From assembly GCA_037178625.1 (NCBI GenBank), contig CM074140.1:620001-684000 (forward strand): 64,000 nucleotides of DNA. The letters run 5' to 3'. Below the pieces are notes generated by a model that was given only the letters and a program-made list of their open reading frames with translations, made no database searches and was not told where the DNA came from. Below are positions 47,524 to 56,912 of this stretch, in pieces. This DNA is from Skeletonema tropicum. Lineage: Eukaryota; Bacillariophyta; Thalassiosirophyceae; Thalassiosirales; Thalassiosiraceae. The number at the start of each line of letters is the position of its first letter. Within the stretch, counting starts at the first letter, position 1. A program made the translations under genes and the position numbers.

Positions 47524-50500
47524 TCAATAATCTTCGAATGTCTCCTCCCCTGTCTCTTCCCCTGCTTCTGCTTCGACCATTACCATTCTCTTGAAGATAC
47601 CTTCCCCCTCGAGAGACACAAGTTCATCGTATGTTCCTTCCTCGGCGACCACGCCATCATCCAACACCACAATTTTATCAGCTTTGAGAGCAGTCAAAGG
47701 GTGATGAGTCACACTCACCAGTGTTAGTCCTTCCTTGTGACACAGATTGAAAAGTGTCTCGATGATTGAATTTTCCGTCTCAGCATCCAAGGCAGACGTA
47801 GCTGTGGTATAAGACAAGAAGATAGCCGTAAGACAAGGTCAAGAGTAAGAATCAAGTCAGCAAGACAAACTGCATAACTTCTACTTTTCTGTTGTCTTAC
47901 CTTCATCAAGCAAGAGCAAAGAAGGCTTCTTGTACAGAGCACGTGCCAAACAAATTCTCTGAAGTTGTCCCCCAGAGAGTCCAGTCAGTGCATCACCTCC
48001 AATCACAGTATCATACCCATCAGGAAGGCGCTCAATGACTTTGGCAATCTCTGCATCTGTTGCAGCCTGCTCCACTGCTCCTGGGACCTCGGACTGTCCA
48101 AATAGGATGTTGTCACGAATTGTAGCTTCTTAGATCATACTTTTCTGAAACATTACGCTTACATTCTCTCGGAAGCTGTGCAAAGTCGTACTAAAGATAT
48201 CATTCCCATCCCATTCAACACTACCTTCAGAGGGACTTTGATAACGCATGAGAAGACTCAAAACCGAAGACTTACCAGATCCAGACTCTCCACAGAGCAC
48301 AACATATGATCCAGAGTTGATACCAAAAGTTACGCCCTTGAGAACATTCGGAAGATTCGGGGCGTATCGGAATGTGACGTCTTTGATTGACAAGGAACTG
48401 GAGAGTTTCTCGATGATAGTTTTCGTATTTGTTGACTTAGATTCAGAAGAAGGTTCTTCGTCAAGTCCATCGTCCATCAACACCATGACACTTTGAATAG
48501 AACTGGAGTACAAAACTATAGAAACAACAAAGCCGATGCGGCGCCCAAAATAGTCATGAAAGTTCCAACATTAATCACTCCATTAATGGCATTTAGGCCA
48601 AGGGGAACGAGCACGAGTATCATGTAGACACCACTGCCAGCAATCTCCACATAATTCTGTACCAACTGGGACTTAAAGAAAGATGAGAAATGGGTGCTTC
48701 TTGTGAGAGCAAAGGCTTCTTGAAAATCGTCCATTATCCATTCACTCGCATTGCTTGCTCTGATCGCATCTCTGCATTCAATAGCGCTTGTGATCTTCCC
48801 CATAAACTTTGCGTCCGCCTGACTCTGAATAAATGACGCGGATGCAGCTCTTTTTTCGAAGTAATCAACTGACATGAGGATTGGCACAAGAGTAAAGAAG
48901 ATGACTACCGAAAACGGATACACCAATGCCGAAATAGCCACTCCTGCAATTATTTGCAAAATTTGAGGAAGTAACTCAGTGAAATAGTTTTGTACGAAGA
49001 TCTCGAGCTGATTCACTTGGTTTGACATCGTGTCCAACAAATTTCCTGGGCGATGTTCTGTATCAAACATGGTCCCTCCCTTCAGACAAGAGCGAAGCAT
49101 CTTGCGTCGACAAATATCCACCATATTTGTTGTGAATCTCGACTCAAAATAATTCGACAGGAGATTGATGCAAGGGGCAACACCCATGAGGGTGATCAAC
49201 ACAGCAAAACTCCTCAGTGCCATTTCTCTATTTGCTGCCCAAAGGTTGTCGAAAAATAACCCTTGGTATCGCGGCTGTAGACATTTCATATGAGCGGCGT
49301 CGTATCAGATATGTACAAGTGAAAAATATCATGGATGAAGCACTGACTGAAGAATAGACTTACGATTACCGCGGCCACAATGATAGCGTAGGTGCATCTT
49401 GGCAGCATACCAACAAAGAAAGACAATGGGGTCTGCATGGATAGTTTATATGCTGCGGCAATAGTCTCGCCAAAGCTTAAGGGAGCTCGTCGTTCCGCCA
49501 AATCAACTTGAAGCATACCTGTATCCATGCAAACACGCAGATAGATGATCATTTGTCTCACAAGATTTTGGCATTGAGTGGAAGTAATCCTAGACTTGGA
49601 CTCACAGAAAGATGGCACAAAGGATACGGCACGAGTGATCTTGTTGATCGTTAAGGTCCAATCATCGATCGCTTCCTCCTTCCCTTTGCGGATTACTTGT
49701 CCACGAAGGCTCTCCTGAATTGTGTTGCTTGCCTCTTCAGCTATACCAACCACTTTACAAGCATTCTGAGCTACCTTCATAAGAGCTTCGTTGCTAATGC
49801 CAGCAATAGATTGGGCTTCTTCCAACTCCAGCTCACTTTCGTCAATTGCGCCTTGGTAGAACATGTACAGCTGATGGAACGTTGGTTCCATGTACTTTTG
49901 GTCGTGAAAGATTGTTGCAGCCATGAAGATTAGCAAGTATACATCGAAATCGTACTGCTCATACACCTCATCTTCACCATTAAAGAATGCGAAGAGGAAG
50001 AAGAAGGTCAGGGTTCCTAAACTGAGGAATTCGTGGACAATGGTAAGGTAGATCCCACTCCATGCACAAAACTGACGTCCACCCACAAGATAGTACGGAA
50101 TGTGAGCGATTTTAGTGAGTTGCCAAAGTGAGCAACCCAGGAAACCTGCAATCCAATACCTTTTTACACCAAAGTGAAACACGTGTGAGAGATCAGAAAG
50201 CGTCAGGCGAGTAATAATGATGAGCAGATTATTCAGCAGTATTACTCACACATCATGGTTCGGAGTCAAATCACACTGTTTTGCGATTGTGAGGCATGCG
50301 ATGAACATGTACCTGGAGTGTTACGATATAGGGAAAAAATGGAGATGAATGAAAGCAAAAAGATAAGCATCATATGACATTGTCACATTCTTGTATACGC
50401 ACATAGAATACATGAGAATATTGATTGGTGCTCCCCAGACAGTAAATTCCATGAAGAGGTAACTGCGGAAGATGTGAAGATTCCTTGGAAGCTTCTCATC

Positions 50501-50956
50501 GGGGACATCTGCTTCTCCAAGAGATTTAGGAGTGAACCATTCTGCTTCTTCGTCTTCGTCGATCAGATAGCGACGGCTCTTGCTCTTGAAACTGTCGAGG
50601 TAGAGGGGCATGGAGTGCCTCCGATTAGGCATGGAGGTCACGGACTGCCTCCGATTGGGCATGAAGCTCACGGACTGTCTCCGCTTGGGCAACTGCAACT
50701 CGACTTCATCATCCACTTCAAGATACCTCATAGAGAGGGACTTTTTGGAGTTGGAGAGTGGGTTGCTTTGATAGGAGGGCATGGACTGCCTCCGATTGGG
50801 CATGAAGCTCACGGACTGCCTCCGATTGGGCAACTCGACTTCATCATTCACTTCAAGATACCTCATAGAGAGGGACTTTTTGGAGTTGGAGAGTGCAGCT
50901 CCGTCGTACAGATAGCGACGACTCTTGTGGCGATAGCTGGCGTTCGCGTTCAACAT
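47524..50956 (-). CDS. ABCB-like half ABC transporter, frame disrupted at two places
   Basis: The N-terminal ~130 residues carry two copies of SNSKKSLSMRYLEV followed by repeated NRRQSVSFMP/NRRQSM motifs. A membrane domain spreads over several exons (50159-49364, 49274 down; earlier junctions near 50300-50370 not fully resolved). The nucleotide-binding domain has Walker A GESGSGKSS, Q-loop VMFQKSMI, signature LSGGQLQR and Walker B SLLLLDEATSALD, the last created by the intron 47900-47802; then the H-loop SVTHH. Two defects: after GAASALLFL near 48520 the coding frame moves by one base, and an in-frame TAA at 48130-48132 replaces the codon between QKSMI and EATIRDN, where family members have a hydrophobic residue. 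Either a recent pseudogene, sequence errors, or readthrough. Substrate unknown. Confidence 0.75.
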
Positions 50957-51069
50957 TTCGGCTATAGGTTTTGGTCAGTCTTGATAGGGTTTAGGGTGGC
51001 GATAATAATGATTTTAGGGTGGCGATAATAATGATTATATCGCACGCAGAAGACTGGCTTCTCTTCAGC

Positions 51070-51340
51070 AAATCTGACGACCATGTGTGGAAGCTGGGAC
51101 TAAAAGCAGAGGGAAATGACCGTGGGGTCTTGGTAGGCGGCATTTCATGGATGGATTTCTGAGATTCTTAGTGCCAGCGTGCACAAACCAAGCGGGGCTA
51201 ACGAATGGATTCTGTCGAACCAGACGACCACGTGGGAAGCTAGGACTAAAAACACTTGGATATGACCGTGGGGTCATGGTAGGGGACATTTCATGGATGG
51301 ATTACTGAGATATATAGTGCCAGCGTACAGAGACCAAGTG
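51070..51340. repeat. ~147-bp tandem duplication
   Basis: Blocks GACGACCA(T/C)GTG, then GGAAGCT(G/A)GGACTAAAA, ATGACCGTGGGGTC, ACATTTCATGGATGGATT and AGTGCCAGCGT occur in the same order at ~51077-51182 and ~51224-51328, with about 85-90% identity by eye. Confidence 0.8.
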
Positions 51341-52222
51341 ATTATGTATGCGCAAAACGAGGGCTTCATTGAGTTTATAGGAAGTGCGGTCTTAAGTAGC
51401 CCTTGAGATATGAAGAATTGTGGTCATAAGTATGTTGTCTTCATTGTAACTCCCGTAAGAATCCAGAATGCGGGAAACTGGTATTGGAAGTGACAGATGA
51501 TACGAAGGAATCGGTTCGTGACGGTTATCAGAAATGGCCATCATAGCTCCACGCACGCCACGCCATCAAACAAAGAAGTCACAAGGGCTGAGAAAAACTA
51601 GAGTAGCCAGTAGCGAACGCCACGCCACCGCCATACGCAGCATGGTTTCATGTCTCTGTCTCACGCACGCACGACGCACGCCACCAGGCACAAACTTGTA
51701 AGAATCCTACTTATGAATCTTGTAGCAGCGATGCGGATTGCATGGTGATCAAACAAACACACTGAGTTAGTTTTTAGGCTACGATTTTGTTTGTTTGTGG
51801 AGACACGACAGACCGCATCATCAAATCTCTAACTTTTTGTTGGTTGGCTTGCTGGTCCAAGCTCCGAGTTGCAGAAGCTGCGGAGGTTGGAGAGGATGGA
51901 ATCGATTGGCCATCTCAACCTCAAAAACTGATGGCAGTGGGCAACAAAGTGATAATAGCACCACTGACCATCTTATTGCGAACGTCGGACTGTCCTGCAT
52001 TGTGGGATCGGGAAGATTCATAGATTCTTGCCTCTCGCCTTCATGCCATTCTCTCTCTCTCATGGCGACGAGGATTTCAGCCATGGTCACTGCGTCTCTG
52101 GATATAAGTACTCTTCACTATCAGCTGCAATGTTATTATTCAATGACGGACTGATTGCGATGATTGTTGGAGATGTCGTGATCAAACGTGTGATTGAACG
52201 TCACCACTACTTGTTCGTGATT

Positions 52223-52258
52223 GAACGCGTGACGGTAACTATTTTATGTCACGCGTTC
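52223..52258. repeat. perfect 11-bp inverted repeat with ACGCGT cores
   Basis: GAACGCGTGAC and GTCACGCGTTC are exact reverse complements separated by 14 bases. Related half-sites (TGTGATTGAACG, CACGCGTGAC) occur around them between 52180 and 52272. Possible binding site or foldback; it lies ~290 bases before the next start. Confidence 0.6.
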
Positions 52259-52542
52259 AAGACACGCGTGACTTGTGAAGCTGCATTGAGATCGTGATTT
52301 ATTAACAACTTGTAGAGTAACGATAACGTTGCTATCAATGGTAATGATTGAATACACTGTTGATATTGCAGCTGGTATCAACGTTCCCCATTAGAGCAAC
52401 AGCATTTGCGTTTGTTGGCATTATTTTTGGAGGCCTACACTTCATCCACTGTCACTGTCCAATCTTTCTCCTCATTACGATACAAACGTTGGACGGATAT
52501 AACATCTTCTATCCTTCGATCATAGATATAATATATTGAAAA

Positions 52543-55500
52543 ATGTCCTTCCGCAGCCGCTTCCGAAGGCAGCAACAACCACACCAGCATCCCGCTGCTG
52601 CTGTCTCTACCAACTACAGCCATGGCAAGAATAATACGAAACGAGATTCCATTAGTAGATTTCTATCCAAAACTCCTCGCAGCACGAATTCATCTTCAAT
52701 GATGCAGCAGCAACAACAACAATCACCACTGGCACCATTCGATGCTTGTATTGAGGCATGTGATGCTTTGGCGGCTTCTTCGTCGTCTATTGGTGCTACA
52801 GCTCGGTTTACTCTGAATCAACCAACAGTGTCTCATCCTACTACTGCTGATGATGCCGCTTTACCACAGCAGCAGCAGAGTATAGATGATGAGACAGAGG
52901 CTGACTCTATGAATAATGACGATATTACTGATACTAATACAACACCAACACCTAACAATACGAACAACGTGGAAATTTCAGACTGTAGCGTACTCGTTTC
53001 ACCCGACGGTGCATTATTATTCACTCCACAACAAACCAACAATATGGATCTCAACAACAATACTACTACGGGCAATACTACTACGGGCAATACTACTACT
53101 ACTCCTAATAATTCAAATAATGACAACAACAAATATCCATGGACAAACATTGCCAAAGAAAACAGAGACGCACTCATCCTCAATGATGAAGACTATGAAA
53201 GTGCCATAATCTGCGGTAATGACCTTTCCTACCCACACGGAGACTATGCCTCCAACGGTTTTTCTGCACGTGGATGGGATGTCAATGCTGCCACATCGGC
53301 ATTACAATCCTCCGCTGAGGTATTGACCATGATGGAACGATTTGTGGAAGAGGTGGTAGTGTCAAGAAAGGAGGAGGCGGGGAGAGTTTTGGGAGCTTGT
53401 GAACGTTGGAGTTTGGGGAAAGAACGATTGTTGAATGGAAGTGATGGTGAGAAGGGTATGTTGCGTAATAGGAGAGGTGGCAATTCAAGTAACAAACGCA
53501 ACAGCAATAATAATAGACAGAATCGGGTAGGACCATTACTGTCATCGGGAACAGACTTGGGTACAAATATATCGATTGCATTGGAGACTATGGAAGAGTA
53601 TTTTTCGGCATTGGCTGAAAGTGATTCACAGCATTGGAGAGATGTTTGTTTGGAATCTAGTAGTGGTAGTACTAGTGGTGCTACTACTCGCAATCATGAT
53701 ATTGATGCAGCTGCCGCCGACAGTCACAAGAACTCTGCCGCAACGTCTTCGTCGTCATCATCATCATCATTTCGGGGCATGCTCCCAAACGTACGGGAAG
53801 CAGCCATCAAGGCTCAAACTCGGACATCTCAAAGAGAAACAGCACTGAATGATATTCGAATGAGAGTAACCGAAGCTCAAAATATATTACTGAAACAAAA
53901 AGAATTTGCTGCCAATCAATGGAGGCGAGTGCAATCAGAAGATGACAAAATTGATCGGTTGTTGGTAGAGAGGAGGGAAGAGCAGCTGCTGCAACAGCAG
54001 CAGGATTTAATGAATGAGCAACGACAGACATCTTTGTTGGATAGGGTTGAAGCAGAGCCGGCTATTAGCGAAGATGTGTGGGAGCTGGTCAAGGGTGTTG
54101 CTGCGATGGAGGACTATGGGCATACCGGCTACTCTCCGAAAGTACCTCCCAAGGTGTCTGGTGCTGATAACAATGACATGATGATGATGATGATGATGGC
54201 ATCGCCAATGATGACTCCACCCCATCATCAGATCAGCCGTGCTGACATTGAAAAAGAAAGTGAAATTCAAGATATTCGCATGATAGCCCATGCAGCAGAT
54301 GAATCTGTGGAAGATGCATCTTCTCAACTATTGAATATCATGAGTAAACAAGATACCACAATGAGATCCGCTCGAGTTGCCTCTGAGGCTTGTCTATTGA
54401 GCGAATGCAATGCCGTACACAAGTGTCTCCGTTCTCTTGTGGCAATGGAACGTGCTGCTCTAGAAGAGAGGGCACGGAGGTTGCAGATGTTGGAGACGGC
54501 AGTGGATGCAATTGATGTTCGGAAGGATATTGATATTTATATTCAGAATGATAAGCTTCTTCCGGGTGGGTCGTCTCGTTCGGGGGATGATGACGATGGT
54601 GGTATTGCGGCGGCATTGGCTGTGTTGAATAGTCATGTGGAGGGGAGCACTGATTCGATGCCTCATCCGAATATTGAACGTCCCAATCACTTTGAGGGAT
54701 GGGGAGGGAACAACGAGATTGATGATGAGGATGAAACAGATGACATCGAACCAGAGATATTTGGAGAAGTCATCAACTTGTTGTTTGAGCGAGACCAAGG
54801 TAAAGATGGAGCTGATAATCCTCAACGAGGAACGCGCGATAGCTCTTCATCGGAGTCATATATGTTGGAGAAGGAAGAAAAAGTGGCGCTTGCAGCCACT
54901 GCCCTCGAGGAGAAAACAAAGCGAGGCCAGTCCTTTCGACAGACCATATTGTATGAACTTAACAACCAACGCAGCAAGAAAACAGAAGTTGTCGGAAAGG
55001 CTGATTTTGAGTCGCTCTGTCGTCTTTTTGATTCATTTTTATCTGGATGCGGTCGAGAGGCAATAGATGTTTCCAACGCCAAGATGGCAATGATACTGTC
55101 CCAGACCTTTTACTATGTTGATCGGCAAGATGATAACACAGCTGATGACAGAGAAAGTAGAGTGTATGTGAAAAACAGAATTTCTCATCATTCTATCTGG
55201 GCGGATGATGAGTTTTGGGACCATGCTTTGGAACAATGCGTCGCCGAGTCATTGCAAAAGAGTGGTGTACTCTTGAATTATGTCAAATCCAGCGTTGACA
55301 CGAGAGCTACGCCAAACAAAACTATCAAATGGCATGATTTAGCACCGTCAGAGTACGCAGATGCCGCTGCACAAGTTCATTCAGTGGTTTTCGCCCAACT
55401 AGGAACTTTGGCCCACTCAATGCTCGAAATGGATGATTCTGGTTCAGGATCCATAGCAAGGGCATGCAATTTTGTTCGTCGACTATCCATTCGGTATCAG

Positions 55501-55557
55501 CTACCTCTCAATTTGCGAATTACCCTCCTCAATCATTTACAGAATAATAAGAGCTAA
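52543..55557 (+). CDS. large low-complexity/coiled-coil protein of unknown function
   Basis: Single-exon protein of 1004 residues. Residues 1-~220 are Gln/Asn/Thr/Ser-rich and probably disordered. Helical segments follow: ALQSSAEVLTMMERFVEEVV (~250), KAQTRTSQRETALNDIRMRV (~425-500), and a long coiled coil with IEKESEIQDIRMIAHAADES and AMERAALEERARRLQMLETA. Acidic linkers separate them. The last ~180 residues (ADFESLCRLFDSFLSGC, AMILSQTFYYVD, then HSIWADDEFWDHALEQCVAE and HSVVFAQLGTLAHSMLEMD) form a conserved-looking helical domain of the kind found at the C-terminus of some trafficking or cytoskeletal proteins. I cannot name the family with confidence. Trinucleotide-repeat expansions (poly-Gln, poly-Ser, poly-Met) are frequent. 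Confidence 0.75.
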   Translation: MSFRSRFRRQQQPHQHPAAAVSTNYSHGKNNTKRDSISRFLSKTPRSTNSSSMMQQQQQQSPLAPFDACIEACDALAASSSSIGATARFTLNQPTVSHPTTADDAALPQQQQSIDDETEADSMNNDDITDTNTTPTPNNTNNVEISDCSVLVSPDGALLFTPQQTNNMDLNNNTTTGNTTTGNTTTTPNNSNNDNNKYPWTNIAKENRDALILNDEDYESAIICGNDLSYPHGDYASNGFSARGWDVNAATSALQSSAEVLTMMERFVEEVVVSRKEEAGRVLGACERWSLGKERLLNGSDGEKGMLRNRRGGNSSNKRNSNNNRQNRVGPLLSSGTDLGTNISIALETMEEYFSALAESDSQHWRDVCLESSSGSTSGATTRNHDIDAAAADSHKNSAATSSSSSSSSFRGMLPNVREAAIKAQTRTSQRETALNDIRMRVTEAQNILLKQKEFAANQWRRVQSEDDKIDRLLVERREEQLLQQQQDLMNEQRQTSLLDRVEAEPAISEDVWELVKGVAAMEDYGHTGYSPKVPPKVSGADNNDMMMMMMMASPMMTPPHHQISRADIEKESEIQDIRMIAHAADESVEDASSQLLNIMSKQDTTMRSARVASEACLLSECNAVHKCLRSLVAMERAALEERARRLQMLETAVDAIDVRKDIDIYIQNDKLLPGGSSRSGDDDDGGIAAALAVLNSHVEGSTDSMPHPNIERPNHFEGWGGNNEIDDEDETDDIEPEIFGEVINLLFERDQGKDGADNPQRGTRDSSSSESYMLEKEEKVALAATALEEKTKRGQSFRQTILYELNNQRSKKTEVVGKADFESLCRLFDSFLSGCGREAIDVSNAKMAMILSQTFYYVDRQDDNTADDRESRVYVKNRISHHSIWADDEFWDHALEQCVAESLQKSGVLLNYVKSSVDTRATPNKTIKWHDLAPSEYADAAAQVHSVVFAQLGTLAHSMLEMDDSGSGSIARACNFVRRLSIRYQLPLNLRITLLNHLQNNKS

Positions 55558-55607
55558 TTGCTAATCGTTATCGTATGGTGCGTTTAGTACTCAAGTAACA
55601 TGTACGT

Positions 55608-56225
55608 TTAATATCCAAGCCACGCATCGAATTCTTCAGGAGTCAATCCTGTTCGCTCAATCAATCTTGTCTTGACACATTCCTTCGCCACATCCACACT
55701 AAGAAGGTCTCTTGCAATAAGTTGCATTCCATATTGGTACAAATGAGCAAATTCAGCTTTAACCTCAGGAACGTCAAGGTTGTTTTTGATATCAAATTGC
55801 GTAGGAGATAATTTTCCAGTTTCTGCATCGACATCGTAGGTCATTCCCTGCTCTATCATCAATTCATAAATTCTCAATGCCAGTGTACTCTCGTCACTGT
55901 CTGCATCTCTGGCTGCTTTCAATGCCTCGACTTCTGGAGGTGGATCAACTCCATCGGCAAGTCTTGCTTCAATATCAACAATAAAAGTGGTAGCCGATTC
56001 CATCAACTTTTCTTTCATGGTTTGTTGCGGCTTTTCAGGCATGGCTGTTCCAAAATCAGACATTTTCAGAGCTGATGATGATGTTGGTTGGGATGTCGTG
56101 TGTACTCGATGAAGTGAAGATGTTGTTCGACATCTCTGCATCTGAAGCATTGGTGTCGAAAATGCTTGGGCAGGAGATGGCGATGCCAACGCCATGACGG
56201 CGATAAGTGCAGATGATACAAACAT
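55608..56225 (-). CDS. small plastid-targeted protein of unknown function
   Basis: 205 residues, no introns. The signal peptide (MFVSSALIAVMALASPSPAQ) is cut before AFSTP, an ASAFAP-type site, followed by a Thr/Ser/His-rich transit region to about residue 55. The mature part is helical, with MKEKLMESATTFIVDIEARL, then IKNNLDVPEVKAEFAHLYQY and LIERTGLTPEEFDAWLGY. No transmembrane segment and no cofactor motif. Likely stromal. The 3' end is convergent with the coiled-coil gene, 50 bases away. Confidence 0.82.
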   Translation of the reverse strand: MFVSSALIAVMALASPSPAQAFSTPMLQMQRCRTTSSLHRVHTTSQPTSSSALKMSDFGTAMPEKPQQTMKEKLMESATTFIVDIEARLADGVDPPPEVEALKAARDADSDESTLALRIYELMIEQGMTYDVDAETGKLSPTQFDIKNNLDVPEVKAEFAHLYQYGMQLIARDLLSVDVAKECVKTRLIERTGLTPEEFDAWLGY

Positions 56226-56912
56226 AGTATAGAATAGATAGTAGAGGTCGGAGGTGCTACGGGAGACTATATATAAGAAGTTTGATTGAAAGCAAATCTC
56301 TTTTCATTGTGTCAAATGCATCGTGTTGAAAGCTTCAGGTTGAGGTTGGATTTTTCTTCAAAAACCACGTGGAGCGCGAGCAGGTGGGAAAGACACCTGA
56401 ACCTGAAAGACACCCGCGTTCGCACTCTCGGTATCTTTTCAAGACGTGAAGAATAAGCAAGCGATGACCAATGACCTTCCCGCATCAAGATATTGAGAGC
56501 TTGGCGAATGGAAACCCTGCATTTATTGTCAGGTTGCCAAGTAAGTAGTAGTTTATGCATCACTGTTGCATCAGTTACTCTCTCAAACAAGTAAGTAGGC
56601 CGTAGGCCTGAATGAAAACTCCTGCCCATCCAACCTGGCCGTGATAATTTTCCAAACGTGCCTCTCTTGAAGTAAAATGTAATGCATCAAGTACAATCCG
56701 AATCCGTTTACCAAATCTAATGCTAATTAATTGTCCCCCCTCCCCAGCAAGAAGTAGGGAATGCTTGGTTTGAAAAACTAACTTACTCATTAAAATTGAC
56801 AGTAGTTATTTTCTATTTCATGTCGGGAGGGTGATGTTGCATTTTTTTGTATATGTGAGCTGTGAAGAAATCTTTAAGGCATTCCATTTCTTTTTTAAGA
56901 CATTCCATTTCT
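56226..56912. other. intergenic region
   Basis: No supported gene. GGAGACTATATATAAGAAG at ~56262-56280, on the plus strand as written, is TATA-like for the minus-strand gene at 56225. A short CATTCCATTTC(TTT) repeat occurs three times at ~56880-56930, over the end of the next gene. Confidence 0.45.

Larger units (their letters stand above)
50957..52542. other. spacer upstream of the ABC transporter and coiled-coil genes
   Basis: About 1.6 kb between divergent genes without a supported gene. It holds a short GGGTGGCGATAATAATGATT duplication (~50993-51036), the tandem duplication at 51070-51340 and the inverted repeat at 52223-52258. Open frames at 51787-52297 show no domain. Confidence 0.5.

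Noticed and set aside
48115..48145. A 12- or 15-nt intron removing the stop in the ABC transporter
   Set aside because: GTATGATCTAAG could be read as GT-AG, but it is far too short, and removal would delete conserved Q-loop residues.
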